From: Desulfuromonas sp.
GTDB taxonomy: Bacteria > Desulfobacterota > Desulfuromonadia > Desulfuromonadales > Desulfuromonadaceae
Reading direction: 5' to 3'
Length of the DNA: 34,135 bases
Assembly: GCA_021162745.1 (NCBI GenBank)
Contig: JAGGYC010000113.1
Span: 75,476 to 109,610, forward strand
Shown here: in pieces, positions 17,020 through 25,779 of the stretch
How the letters are laid out: each line of letters starts with the position of its first letter
Numbering within the stretch: the stretch's first letter is position 1
The notes under the pieces: generated by a model
What the model was told of the DNA's origin: nothing
The model's database searches: none
What the model saw: only the letters and a program-made list of their open reading frames with translations
Position numbers and translations under genes: made by a program

Positions 17020-17376
17020 ATGCTTGAGAGTTATCTACCGATACTCGTCCTCATAACCATTGCAGTACTGTTTGCAGTGGGTTCGGTGACTTTTTCATTT
17101 ATTTTTGGTCCCAAAAAGCCCAGTGCGGTCAAGCTCGCCCCATACGAATGCGGGATGCCCCTTATTGGTACTGCACGGGAACGGTTTTCCGTTAAATTCT
17201 ATATCGTGGCGATGTTGTTCATTTTGTTCGATATAGAAGCGGTATTTCTGTACCCATGGGCAGTTGTATTTAAGCGGTTAGGCATGTTCGGCTTTATTGA
17301 GATGGGTGTGTTTATCATCATCTTGCTGGTCGGTTATGTTTATGTTTGGAAAAAAGGAGCTCTGGAATGGGAGTAA
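17020..17376 (+). CDS. nuoA: NuoA, complex I membrane subunit
   Basis: The 118-residue subunit has three membrane helices. The loop after helix 1 carries the family signature [22 protein letters not shown], including the cysteine that lines the quinone-site loop. Helix 2 holds [16 protein letters not shown] with its conserved acidic pair. AGGAGG precedes the ATG with good spacing. It is the first gene of the nuo operon and its last codons overlap the nuoB start by 10 bp. Confidence 0.97.
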   Translation: MLESYLPILVLITIAVLFAVGSVTFSFIFGPKKPSAVKLAPYECGMPLIGTARERFSVKFYIVAMLFILFDIEAVFLYPWAVVFKRLGMFGFIEMGVFIIILLVGYVYVWKKGALEWE

Positions 17377-17912
17377 CACAAGCCACGGAACAGGTCTCAG
17401 GAGTAGAGAATTACAATAACGTCCTGGGCAACAATATTTTGACCACATCGCTGGACAAGGTGGTTAACTGGTCTCGTTCCCGTTCGTTATGGCCGATGAC
17501 CTTTGGTCTGGCCTGTTGTGCGATCGAGATGATGGCGACCGGTGCGGCCCGTTTTGACCTCGACCGTATGGGCGTTTTGTTTCGTGCTTCGCCACGTCAG
17601 GCCGATGTAATCATCATTGCCGGAACCGTTACTCATAAGATGCTGCCTGTTATTGAGGTCGTCTATGAGCAGATGCCTGAACCCAAGTATGTGGTTGCCA
17701 TGGGTGCTTGTGCATCATCCGGCGGTGTGTTTGACACCTATAGTGTTGTGCAGGGGATCGATCAGGTCCTCCCTGTTGATGTTTATGTGCCAGGCTGTCC
17801 GCCGCGTCCGGAAAGTTTGTTGTACGGTCTGATCAAGCTTCAGGAAAAGATCATGCGCGAACGTAATAGCTTCGGTGCTGCTATCGGCGCCGGTGATGTT
17901 ATCCCGGGTTAG
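17367..17912 (+). CDS. nuoB: NuoB, cluster N2 subunit of complex I
   Basis: The 181-residue subunit binds the terminal [4Fe-4S] cluster N2 that reduces quinone. The ligands are the tandem C50-C51 in [11 protein letters not shown]115 in MGACASSGG and C144 in VPGCPPRPE, all intact. The start at 17367 is chosen because AAGGAG stands 8 nt before it; an in-frame ATG at 17346 lies deeper in nuoA and is less likely. The overlap with nuoA implies coupled translation. Length is standard for bacterial NuoB. Confidence 0.97.
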   Translation: MGVTQATEQVSGVENYNNVLGNNILTTSLDKVVNWSRSRSLWPMTFGLACCAIEMMATGAARFDLDRMGVLFRASPRQADVIIIAGTVTHKMLPVIEVVYEQMPEPKYVVAMGACASSGGVFDTYSVVQGIDQVLPVDVYVPGCPPRPESLLYGLIKLQEKIMRERNSFGAAIGAGDVIPG

Positions 17913-17953
17913 TTAAGTTTTCCGGTTGAAACCGATCGAATAGGGAAAAGAAA

Positions 17954-18433
17954 ATGAGCCAAGCTGTCGTAGCAAAGCTGAAGGGAGCCTTCGCCGCATC
18001 CGTGCTGGACGTTAAAGAGCACCGTGGCGAAGTCACAGTCACTGTAAAAAAAGACGAAATTGTCGCCATTTGCCAATTCTTGAAAGATGAGGCCGGCTAC
18101 AACTTTCTGTGTGATCTGTGTGGTGTTGATTATCTCGGTCAGGAACCCCGTTTTATGGTGGTGTACAACCTGTACAACATTACCACCAAGGAGCGCTTGC
18201 GGATCAAAACACCCGTTGAGGAGCAGGGTGCCTGTGTCGATACGGTCAGTGGTGTTTGGTCAACGGCCAACTGGCACGAACGTGAGTGTTGGGATCTGAT
18301 GGGAATTAAATTCGCCGGTCATCCTGATCTGCGTCGTATTCTTATGCCGGCTGACTGGGAGGGCCATCCATTACGCAAGGATTACCCCTTGCAAGGACCT
18401 GGTCGCGATCCATATCAGGGTCGACTTTCCTAA
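17954..18433 (+). CDS. nuoC: NuoC, hydrophilic subunit of complex I
   Basis: The 159-residue subunit is separate from NuoD, unlike the fused NuoCD of Escherichia coli. The family signature WHERECWDLMGIKFAGHPDLRRILMPADWEGHPLRKDYPL is complete near the C-terminus. It forms part of the connecting arm between the Fe-S chain and the quinone site. It begins 42 bp after nuoB and ends 32 bp before nuoD. Nothing unusual is visible. Confidence 0.96.
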   Translation: MSQAVVAKLKGAFAASVLDVKEHRGEVTVTVKKDEIVAICQFLKDEAGYNFLCDLCGVDYLGQEPRFMVVYNLYNITTKERLRIKTPVEEQGACVDTVSGVWSTANWHERECWDLMGIKFAGHPDLRRILMPADWEGHPLRKDYPLQGPGRDPYQGRLS

Positions 18434-18465
18434 TTTCAGCGTAACTGATCAAAACGAGGCTTGAA

Positions 18466-19644
18466 ATGGCAAAAAAAGAGACGATGACAATCAATATGGG
18501 CCCTCAGCATCCGTCAACGCACGGTGTGTTGCAGTTGGTCCTGGAACTGGACGGTGAAACCGTTGTTAATGCGGTTCCCCATGTTGGGTTTTTGCACCGT
18601 GGTGTCGAAAAGTTGGCAGAAAATCGCAGTTACCACCGTGCTTTACCGCTGACCGATCGCCTGGACTATCTGGCGCCGATGAGCAACAATCTCGGTTACG
18701 TGCTGGCTGTTGAGAAGCTGCTGGGTATTACCGATCAGATTCCCGAACGCGCAAAAGTCGTGCGGGTCATGATGGCGGAGATCACCCGGATCAAGAGTCA
18801 CCTGGTGTGGTTGGCGACTCATGCTCTGGATATCGGCGCGATGACCGTATTCTTGTACTGCTTCCGTGAGCGCGAAGCGATCATGGATATGTACGAGAAG
18901 CTCTCGGGCGCTCGGATGACCTCCAACTATTTCCGTGTTGGCGGCCTGTCGTTGGATTTGCCGGAAGGCTTCGAAAACGATGTGCTTGAATTTATCGATG
19001 CCATGCCTGGTCATCTCAATACCTATGAAGGCTTGCTTACTGGTAACAAAATCTGGCAAAAGCGGACCATCGGTGTTGCCAAGATCAGTGCCGAAGATGC
19101 GATTGATATCGGCCTGACCGGCCCGGCCTTGCGTGCCAGCGGTGTCGATTGGGACCTGCGTCGCGATAATCCCTACAGTGGCTACGAGGATTACGATTTC
19201 AAGGTTATTACCCGTGACGGTTGCGACACTTTTGATCGTTACACGGCTCGCCTTGATGAGATGCGTGAGTCCTGCAAGATTATCCGTCAAGCGTTGGATA
19301 AATTGCAGCCGGGACCAATCCTGGCCGATGAGCCTTCCGTTTGTTTGCCTGCAAAGAAAGATGTTGTGAACAGTATCGAAGGGCTGATCCACCAGTTTAA
19401 AATCATCACCGAAGGTTTTAAGCCGGAGGAGGGTGAAATATACCAAGGGGTTGAGGCACCAAAAGGTGAGCTCGGGTACTACATGGTTTCTGATGGTACT
19501 GCAAATCCATTCCGTATGAAGGTCAGGCCACCATCCTTTGTTAACCTTCAAGCTTTACCGCAAATGATTGAAGGTTCAATGATCGCTGATGTTGTTGCGG
19601 CAATCGGTACGCTCGATATTGTTTTGGGTGAAATTGACCGCTAA
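18466..19644 (+). CDS. nuoD: NuoD, quinone-site subunit of complex I
   Basis: The 392-residue subunit is related to the large subunit of NiFe hydrogenases and, with NuoB, builds the quinone-reduction site. The N-terminal loop NMGPQHPSTHGVLQLVLELDGE holds the conserved histidines near quinone, and PHVGFLHRGVEKLAENRSY and LDYLAPMSNNLGY follow. The C-terminus ends in GTLDIVLGEIDR as expected. The nickel-binding cysteine pairs of hydrogenases are absent, as in all complex I NuoD. The next gene is nuoH, after a 96-bp gap with two stem-loops; nuoE, nuoF and nuoG are missing from this place. Confidence 0.97.
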   Translation: MAKKETMTINMGPQHPSTHGVLQLVLELDGETVVNAVPHVGFLHRGVEKLAENRSYHRALPLTDRLDYLAPMSNNLGYVLAVEKLLGITDQIPERAKVVRVMMAEITRIKSHLVWLATHALDIGAMTVFLYCFREREAIMDMYEKLSGARMTSNYFRVGGLSLDLPEGFENDVLEFIDAMPGHLNTYEGLLTGNKIWQKRTIGVAKISAEDAIDIGLTGPALRASGVDWDLRRDNPYSGYEDYDFKVITRDGCDTFDRYTARLDEMRESCKIIRQALDKLQPGPILADEPSVCLPAKKDVVNSIEGLIHQFKIITEGFKPEEGEIYQGVEAPKGELGYYMVSDGTANPFRMKVRPPSFVNLQALPQMIEGSMIADVVAAIGTLDIVLGEIDR

Positions 19645-19690
19645 ACGTTAAGTGCTGACACGCCTTGTTATGTGATGTGTCATTAAGTTT

Positions 19691-19713
19691 CCTGCCTGAA
19701 CAAATGCGGCAGG
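19691..19713 (+). other. Stem-loop in the nuoD-nuoH gap
   Basis: CCTGCC (19691-19696) pairs with GGCAGG (19708-19713) around an 11-nt loop, and a GACAC/GTGTC pair lies just before it (about 19657-19681). No T-run follows, so it is not an evident terminator. It may be an mRNA processing or stability structure at the point where E, F and G are absent. Confidence 0.4.
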
Positions 19714-19740
19714 TATAGAGAAGAAGGAAAGAGGAAAATC

Positions 19741-20754
19741 ATGCCAGAAATGCTTAGCCTCTCGAACGACCCGATACTGTTTCTCAGTGTGATGGTCGCC
19801 AAGATTTTGGTCGTATTTATCGTGGTGGTTCTGATCGTTGCTTATGCGACCTATGCCGAGCGGAAAATTATCGGTCGTATGCAGACTCGTCTGGGACCGA
19901 CCATGACCGGACCTCTGGGCTTGTTGCAGCCGATTGCTGACGGTCTCAAGTTGTTTTTCAAGGAAGATATCATCCCGGCGCAATCGAGTAAGTTTGCGTT
20001 TATTCTTGCTCCGATGATGATCCTTGTTCCGGCATTTATCACCGTTGCCGTTATCCCTTTTGGTGATTTTATCACTGTCGGTGGATACCTTGTCCCGCTG
20101 CACATTACCGATCTTAATGTCGGTATCCTGTATATCCTGGCCATGGCCGGACTGGGTGTGTACGGTATTGTTCTGGCTGGTTGGGCATCAAATAACAAGT
20201 ATTCCCTGATCGGTGGTATCCGTTCTGCGGCACAGATGGTGTCCTATGAATTGGCCGCCGGATTGTCAATGATTGCTGTCTTTATGCTGTCGGAGACCTT
20301 AAGTCTGCGTGGGATTGTTGATGCACAGGCCGGTTCGGTTTTGAACTGGTATATTTTCTCACAACCGCTGGCATTCTGTCTGTTTGTGATTACCTCTCTG
20401 GCTGAAATTAACCGGACACCGTTTGACCTTCCCGAGGCCGAGACTGAGCTTGTATCCGGTTTCTGTACCGAGTATTCATCCATGAAATATGCACTCTTTT
20501 TTATGGCGGAATATGCCAACATGATCGTTGTTTCAGCGATTACGGCAACTCTGTTTCTCGGTGGGCCAGCGGGACCATTTGCCGGACCGATTAATCTGCT
20601 GCTTAAAATCTTCTTTTTCATGTTCCTGTTCATCTGGATTCGTGCCACGTTCCCGCGTGTTCGTTACGATCAGTTGATGTTCATGGGCTGGAAGGTGTTC
20701 CTGCCGTTGGCATTGTTGAATATTGTTATTACTGGTGCTGTTATCGTTTTTTAA
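19741..20754 (+). CDS. nuoH: NuoH, membrane subunit of complex I
   Basis: The 337-residue subunit has about eight membrane helices and links the quinone chamber to the proton channels. Signatures are [36 protein letters not shown] and the strongly conserved [37 protein letters not shown], whose acidic residues sit in the E-channel. [20 protein letters not shown] near the end is also standard. It is preceded by AAGGAAAGAGG and followed by nuoI after 30 bp. Confidence 0.97.
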   Translation: [337 protein letters not shown]

Positions 20755-20784
20755 CGTAGTACCCTCTGTTCAAAGGATCGACCC

Positions 20785-21180
20785 ATGATTAAAGAGTTTA
20801 TTCAGGGCTTGAGCATAACCGCAAAGCACCTTTTGCCGGGACATACAACGACTGTTGAGTATCCTAAACAAAAGCTGGAAATTGCAGAACGTTTTCGTGG
20901 CCTACACCGTCTGGTGCCCGACCATGATCGTGAAAAATGTGTTGCCTGTGGTCTGTGCCCGACCGTGTGCCCGGCAAAATGTATTACCGTTGAGGCCGGG
21001 GAAGATGAGAACGGCGTTAAGTATCCGAAGGTTTATCAAATCGACATGCTGCGTTGTATCTTTTGCGGTTACTGTGTCGAGGCCTGTCCCGTTGAGGCCA
21101 TTGAGATGACCGGCGAGTATGAATTGGCCAGTTATAAGCGTGAAGATTTCTGCTTCACCAAGGAGCGTTTGCTTAAATAA
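20785..21180 (+). CDS. nuoI: NuoI, two-[4Fe-4S] subunit of complex I
   Basis: The 131-residue ferredoxin-like subunit binds clusters N6a and N6b and passes electrons to NuoB. The two motifs are CVACGLCPTVCP (C52, C55, C58, C62) and CIFCGYCVEACP (C91, C94, C97, C101). A short helical N-terminus precedes them, lacking a membrane segment as is usual in bacteria. As NuoE, F and G are absent from the operon, NuoI could be the entry point for a ferredoxin or another donor protein; this is inference. Confidence 0.97.
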   Translation: MIKEFIQGLSITAKHLLPGHTTTVEYPKQKLEIAERFRGLHRLVPDHDREKCVACGLCPTVCPAKCITVEAGEDENGVKYPKVYQIDMLRCIFCGYCVEACPVEAIEMTGEYELASYKREDFCFTKERLLK

Positions 21181-21200
21181 TCGCTATAGGAGCCACACTC

Positions 21201-21713
21201 ATGGAATATTTGCAGTTATTCTTCTTTTATCTAGTTGCGCTGGTCGCTATTGTTGCCGGATTTTGCGTGATTTCATGTAAAAACCCGATCAACAGCGCCA
21301 TTTCACTGGTAATGACATTTTTCTGCCTGGCGATTTTTTACGTGATGCTTCATGCACCGTTTATGGCTGCGATTCAGATTATGGTTTACGCCGGTGCCAT
21401 TATGGTGCTGATCATCTTCGTTATGATGTTGTTGAATCAGGGTGCAGAGGTGATCGCGCGTTATCGTCATGCAGTGATCGGGGCATTTGTCGCCGCCGCC
21501 TTGATGATGGTTCAGATTATCGTGCTTATCAAGCAGGGTGCAGTCAGTGCTACCGTTGGTCCTATCAGTTCAGATGTGATTGAAACGGTTGGGCACACCG
21601 AGTTGATCGGTCAGGCACTGTTTACCGATTTTCTGCTGCCGTTTGAAATTGCTTCGATTCTGCTCCTGGTTGCCATAGTCGGTGCCGTAGTACTGGCGAA
21701 GCGGGAAGTTTAA
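21201..21713 (+). CDS. nuoJ: NuoJ, membrane subunit of complex I
   Basis: The 170-residue subunit has five predicted membrane helices. The third contains MVYAGAIMVLIIFVMMLLNQG, the family motif with a pi-bulge helix and conserved Tyr. The first part SCKNPINSAISLVMTFFCLAIFYVML is also typical. ATAGGAGCC precedes the ATG. It follows nuoI by 20 bp and precedes nuoK by 20 bp. Confidence 0.95.
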   Translation: MEYLQLFFFYLVALVAIVAGFCVISCKNPINSAISLVMTFFCLAIFYVMLHAPFMAAIQIMVYAGAIMVLIIFVMMLLNQGAEVIARYRHAVIGAFVAAALMMVQIIVLIKQGAVSATVGPISSDVIETVGHTELIGQALFTDFLLPFEIASILLLVAIVGAVVLAKREV

Positions 21714-21733
21714 ATACAGGGACAGGAGATATC

Positions 21734-22036
21734 ATGATTACGATCACTCACTATATGGTTCTGAGCGCCATTTTGTTTTCCATGGGAACCGTCGGCGTAC
21801 TGACCCGTAGAAATGCCATTGTTGTTTTTATGTGCGTAGAGTTGATGCTCAATTCGGTCAATCTCACATTTATCGCACTTTCAAGTCATCTCGGTAATAT
21901 GGATGGTCAGATTTTTGTATTTTTTATCATGACCGTTGCGGCGGCTGAAGCTGCTGTTGGTCTGGCACTGATGATCGCCTACTTCCGTAACAGAGAATCC
22001 ATCGACGTTGAGGAATTCAGCCTGTTGAAATGGTAA
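21734..22036 (+). CDS. nuoK: NuoK, membrane subunit of complex I
   Basis: The 100-residue, three-helix subunit is related to MrpC of Na+/H+ antiporters. The two buried glutamates of its proton path are visible in CVELMLNSVNL and in MTVAAAEAAVGLALMI. The C-terminus RNRESIDVEEFSLLKW is a normal NuoK end. ACAGGAGAT precedes the start. Confidence 0.97.
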   Translation: MITITHYMVLSAILFSMGTVGVLTRRNAIVVFMCVELMLNSVNLTFIALSSHLGNMDGQIFVFFIMTVAAAEAAVGLALMIAYFRNRESIDVEEFSLLKW

Positions 22037-22082
22037 CTTCTTCAGGGCTGTCTAAGGTTCAGTCCGCCTAGAGGAGATGTAG

Positions 22083-24062
22083 ATGTACGATAAATTATGG
22101 CTTATTCCGTTGTTTCCCTTTGTGGGATTCTTGATCAACGGGTTGTTGGGCAAAAAAATTAAAAATGAAAAGGTGATCGGGGCCATTGGCACCTTGGCAA
22201 TCTTCTCTTCATTTGTAGTGTCCTGCAAATATTTCCTTCAGTTACTTGAAGATAGTAACAAGGTTCACGAAGTGGTCGTGACCAGTTGGATGTCGGTTGG
22301 TCAGTTGCAAGTGGACTGGGGGCTGCTGCTGGATCCATTGTCCGCTTTGATGATCATGAATGTTACCGGTTTGGCGACATTGATCACCTTCTATTCTATC
22401 GGCTACATGCATGGTGAGGAGGGGTACTTCCGTTTCTTCTCCTACCTTAACCTGTTTAGCTTTGCCATGTTAATGCTGGTACTTGGCAGTAACGCTCTGG
22501 TGATGTTTGTCGGCTGGGAGGGTGTTGGGCTCTGTTCCTACCTGCTGATCGGCTACTACTACGAAAAGAAGAGTGCAAGCGACGCCGGTAAGAAAGCGTT
22601 TGTTGTCAACCGTGTTGGTGACTTCGGCTTTTTGCTTGGTTTGTTTTTACTGTTCTGGTCACTCGGCCAGAAAGGGGTATGGACGATCCGCTTTACCGAG
22701 ATCGCGGCTAATGCTCATCTGCTGGAAAATGGTGGTCTGATTGTAACGATCATCACATTGTGCTTTTTCCTCGGCGCTACCGGTAAATCGGCTCAGATTC
22801 CTCTGTATACTTGGTTGCCTGATGCCATGGAAGGCCCGACTCCGGTTTCGGCCCTGATCCATGCGGCGACCATGGTTACCGCCGGTGTCTATATGATCGC
22901 TCGTATGAATGGTCTGTTCGCCATGGCACCTGATACGATGATGGTTATTGCCATTGTCGGTGGGGCGACAGCATTGTTTGCGGCGACCATCGGTCTGGCA
23001 CAGAATGATATTAAGCGTGTTTTGGCGTATTCAACGGTTTCACAGCTCGGTTATATGTTCCTGGCTATGGGAGTTGGCGCATTTACCGCAGGTATCTTCC
23101 ATCTGTTGACTCACGCATTCTTCAAAGCCTGCCTGTTCCTCGGTTCAGGTTCGGTTATTCACGGTATGCACCATGCCTATCATCATGCTCACTTGGATGA
23201 TGATCCTCAGGACATGCGTAACATGGGTGGCCTGCGCAAGAAGATGCCGATTACATTTTATACTTTCTTGTTTTCGACTCTGGCCATTTCCGGGATCCCA
23301 TTTTTCTCAGCTTTCTTTTCCAAAGATGAAATCCTGTGGTGGTCACTGTCATCAACACGTGGTCATTGGGCGCTGTGGTTGATGGGTGCTCTTGCAGCAT
23401 TGATGACCGCCTTCTACATGTTCCGTCTGGTGTTCATGACGTTCTTTGGTGAGCAGAAAACTGATGCGCGTGCAAAGGATCACATTCCCGAGTCTCCATT
23501 GGTTATTACCTTGCCGCTGATGATTCTGGCGGCGCTGGCAACCTTTGGTGGTTTGATGGGTGTTCCTCATGTTCTGGGTCAATATATTGGCCATTTTCCG
23601 AATGCCATTGAGAATTTCTTGGCACCGATCTTTGAGCATACTCAGCATCTGCATCATATTGAAGCGCACGGCGCAGCAGCGACCGAATTTACGTTCATGG
23701 GTATATCCGTTGGTATCGCTGTCGTCGGTATCGGCCTGGCTTGGTTGATGTATTGTAAAAAGCCTCAGCTGCCTGGTCTGATCGTGGCAAAATTCCCAGC
23801 TCTTCATCGAGCCATATACAACAAGTGGTATATTGATGAGTTTTACGATGCCATGGTTGTTAACCCGACGAAAAAATTGGGTACAACCCTGTGGCTGATT
23901 TTTGATGTACGTCTGGTTGATGGTTTGGTCAATGGCGTGGCCTGGGTTGTTAAGGGGAGTGGACGTGCGCTGCGTTACACACAAACCGGTTATACACACA
24001 ACTATGCCATGTCAATGGTGGCTGGTGTCGTGGCTATCATTGCCATCTACGTCTTCAATTAA
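22083..24062 (+). CDS. nuoL: NuoL, antiporter-like subunit of complex I
   Basis: The 659-residue subunit has about sixteen membrane helices and the long lateral helix. Key elements are the glutamate in FVGWEGVGLCSYLLIGYYY, the lysine in GATGKSAQIPLYTWLPDAMEGPTPVSALIHAATMVTAG, the histidine-rich HAFFKACLFLGSGSVIHGMHH, and the Lys of FFSKDEIL in a later helix. It pumps protons in the distal arm. GAGGAGATG precedes the start, 46 bp after nuoK. A histidine-rich loop (HTQHLHHIEAHGA) lies before the lateral helix region. Length is slightly above the usual 610-650. Confidence 0.97.
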   Translation: MYDKLWLIPLFPFVGFLINGLLGKKIKNEKVIGAIGTLAIFSSFVVSCKYFLQLLEDSNKVHEVVVTSWMSVGQLQVDWGLLLDPLSALMIMNVTGLATLITFYSIGYMHGEEGYFRFFSYLNLFSFAMLMLVLGSNALVMFVGWEGVGLCSYLLIGYYYEKKSASDAGKKAFVVNRVGDFGFLLGLFLLFWSLGQKGVWTIRFTEIAANAHLLENGGLIVTIITLCFFLGATGKSAQIPLYTWLPDAMEGPTPVSALIHAATMVTAGVYMIARMNGLFAMAPDTMMVIAIVGGATALFAATIGLAQNDIKRVLAYSTVSQLGYMFLAMGVGAFTAGIFHLLTHAFFKACLFLGSGSVIHGMHHAYHHAHLDDDPQDMRNMGGLRKKMPITFYTFLFSTLAISGIPFFSAFFSKDEILWWSLSSTRGHWALWLMGALAALMTAFYMFRLVFMTFFGEQKTDARAKDHIPESPLVITLPLMILAALATFGGLMGVPHVLGQYIGHFPNAIENFLAPIFEHTQHLHHIEAHGAAATEFTFMGISVGIAVVGIGLAWLMYCKKPQLPGLIVAKFPALHRAIYNKWYIDEFYDAMVVNPTKKLGTTLWLIFDVRLVDGLVNGVAWVVKGSGRALRYTQTGYTHNYAMSMVAGVVAIIAIYVFN

Positions 24063-24105
24063 TGACGGCTGTGACTAGGATCTCATATACAAGGAGCAAC
24101 TTCTA

Positions 24106-25713
24106 ATGTCAGAACATCTACTCAGCCTGATGACATTCTTCCCCATTTTGGGCATGCTGATCGTATTGATGCTGCCCAAGGGTAATGGCGGACTGCTTAA
24201 GAGTGTGACGCTGGTTTTTACCCTGATTACTTTTGTAATCAGCATGCCTCTGGCGCTTGATCCGATTTTTAAAACATCGGGTGCCATGCATTACACTGAA
24301 TTTGCAGAATGGATCAGTGTCGGCAACTATTTTCAGATGAACTATAGCGTGGGTATCGACGGCATCAGCTTATGGCTGGTGATGTTGACCACCTTTATTA
24401 TGCCGATCGCCGTGCTGTCGACCTGGCAAGCTGTGACCAAAAACGTCAAAGGCTACATGGCGTTGATGTTACTGCTTGAAACAGCAATGCTCGGTGCGTT
24501 TATCGCCTTGGATCTGTTCCTGTTCTATGTGTTCTGGGAATTGATGCTGATTCCGATGTACTTCATGATTGGTATCTGGGGTGGCGCTAACCGTATTTAT
24601 GCAGCGGTTAAGTTCTTCATCTATACCGCTGTGGGTTCATTGTTGATGTTGGTAGCGATTATCTACATCTACTATACCGCTGTAAATTCCGGTATGGATA
24701 TCAATGGCTTCAGTATCGCTGATTTTTATAACCTGTCACTTGATCCTGAGTTGCAGAAATGGTTGTTCCTCGCATTTGCCTTGAGCTTTGCGATCAAGGT
24801 TCCCATGTTCCCGGTTCACACCTGGTTGGCTGATGCTCACACCGAGGCACCGACAGCCGGTTCAGTCATTCTGGCTGCCGTGATGTTGAAAATGGGTACT
24901 TACGGTTATGTCCGTTTTGCCATGCCGCTGTTCCCCGACGCGCTGAAATATTACCTGCCCTACCTGGCTGGTCTGGCCGTTATCGGTATTGTCTATGGTG
25001 CCCTGGTGGCGATGATGCAGAAGGATGTCAAGAAGCTGGTTGCTTACTCCTCTGTTTCGCACCTTGGCTTCGTTATGCTGGGTATCTTCGCATTGAATAC
25101 CATTGGTGTCAGTGGCGCGGTACTACAGATGGTCAACCACGGTGTCTCTACCGGTGCACTGTTCCTTATCGTTGGCTTTATCTACGAGCGCCGTCATACT
25201 CGCTTGATCAGCGATTTTGGTGGCCTGTCGAAGCAGATGCCGGTGTTTGCCACCATCTTTATGATTGTTACCCTGTCTTCAATCGGTCTGCCTGGTACCA
25301 ACGGCTTCGTCGGTGAGTTCATGATCCTGCTGGGTGCTTTCCAGAGTGAGTTGCGCTGGTTTGCCGTCATAGCGACAACGGGAGTTATCCTTGCTGCAGT
25401 CTACATGCTATGGATGTTCCAGCGTGTCATGTTTGGAAAACTGGATAATCCGAAAAACCAGAATCTCAAAGACCTGTCGTTTCGTGAACTGTGTGTCGTT
25501 GCGCCGCTGTTGATCTTTGTCTTCTGGATCGGTGTTTATCCCAACACCTTCCTTGAGAAAATGGAGCCCGCAGTTAATCAGATGATCGTCCAGGTTACGG
25601 GCGAACAGCCTGTTGTTGTGAAAGCGGTACCTGTAGCGGCTCCTGCACCTGTTCATGCCGAAGAGGCTGTACACGGTCATGCAGAAGAACCTGCACACGG
25701 TCACAGTCATTAA
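24106..25713 (+). CDS. nuoM: NuoM, antiporter-like subunit with His-rich tail
   Basis: The 535-residue subunit has about fourteen membrane helices. Conserved features are the glutamate in FYVFWELMLIPMYFMIGIWGG, the lysine in AIKVPMFPVHTWLADAHTEAPTAGSVILA, and KLVAYSSVSHLGFVMLG. The last 24 residues (from about 512) are a soluble Ala/Pro/His/Glu tail with two copies of HAEE(A/P)(V/A)HGH, ending HSH. This is beyond the usual NuoM end and resembles metal-binding tails. AAGGAG precedes the start. The core looks fully functional. Confidence 0.97.
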   Translation: MSEHLLSLMTFFPILGMLIVLMLPKGNGGLLKSVTLVFTLITFVISMPLALDPIFKTSGAMHYTEFAEWISVGNYFQMNYSVGIDGISLWLVMLTTFIMPIAVLSTWQAVTKNVKGYMALMLLLETAMLGAFIALDLFLFYVFWELMLIPMYFMIGIWGGANRIYAAVKFFIYTAVGSLLMLVAIIYIYYTAVNSGMDINGFSIADFYNLSLDPELQKWLFLAFALSFAIKVPMFPVHTWLADAHTEAPTAGSVILAAVMLKMGTYGYVRFAMPLFPDALKYYLPYLAGLAVIGIVYGALVAMMQKDVKKLVAYSSVSHLGFVMLGIFALNTIGVSGAVLQMVNHGVSTGALFLIVGFIYERRHTRLISDFGGLSKQMPVFATIFMIVTLSSIGLPGTNGFVGEFMILLGAFQSELRWFAVIATTGVILAAVYMLWMFQRVMFGKLDNPKNQNLKDLSFRELCVVAPLLIFVFWIGVYPNTFLEKMEPAVNQMIVQVTGEQPVVVKAVPVAAPAPVHAEEAVHGHAEEPAHGHSH

Positions 25714-25779
25714 GCTCATCAAGCTTTAAGGCTGTTTGAATACGTTATTGCGTTAAATCGCTTCTAAAGGAGCATCTAC

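Noticed and set aside
18643-19551. 302-codon open frame antisense to nuoD
   Set aside because: It lies entirely opposite a highly conserved gene, has no ribosome site or recognisable motif, and is explained by codon bias of nuoD.
24079-24092. CATATACAAGG before nuoM as a further copy of the TATAC palindrome
   Set aside because: Only half of the motif is present and it merges with the nuoM ribosome site.
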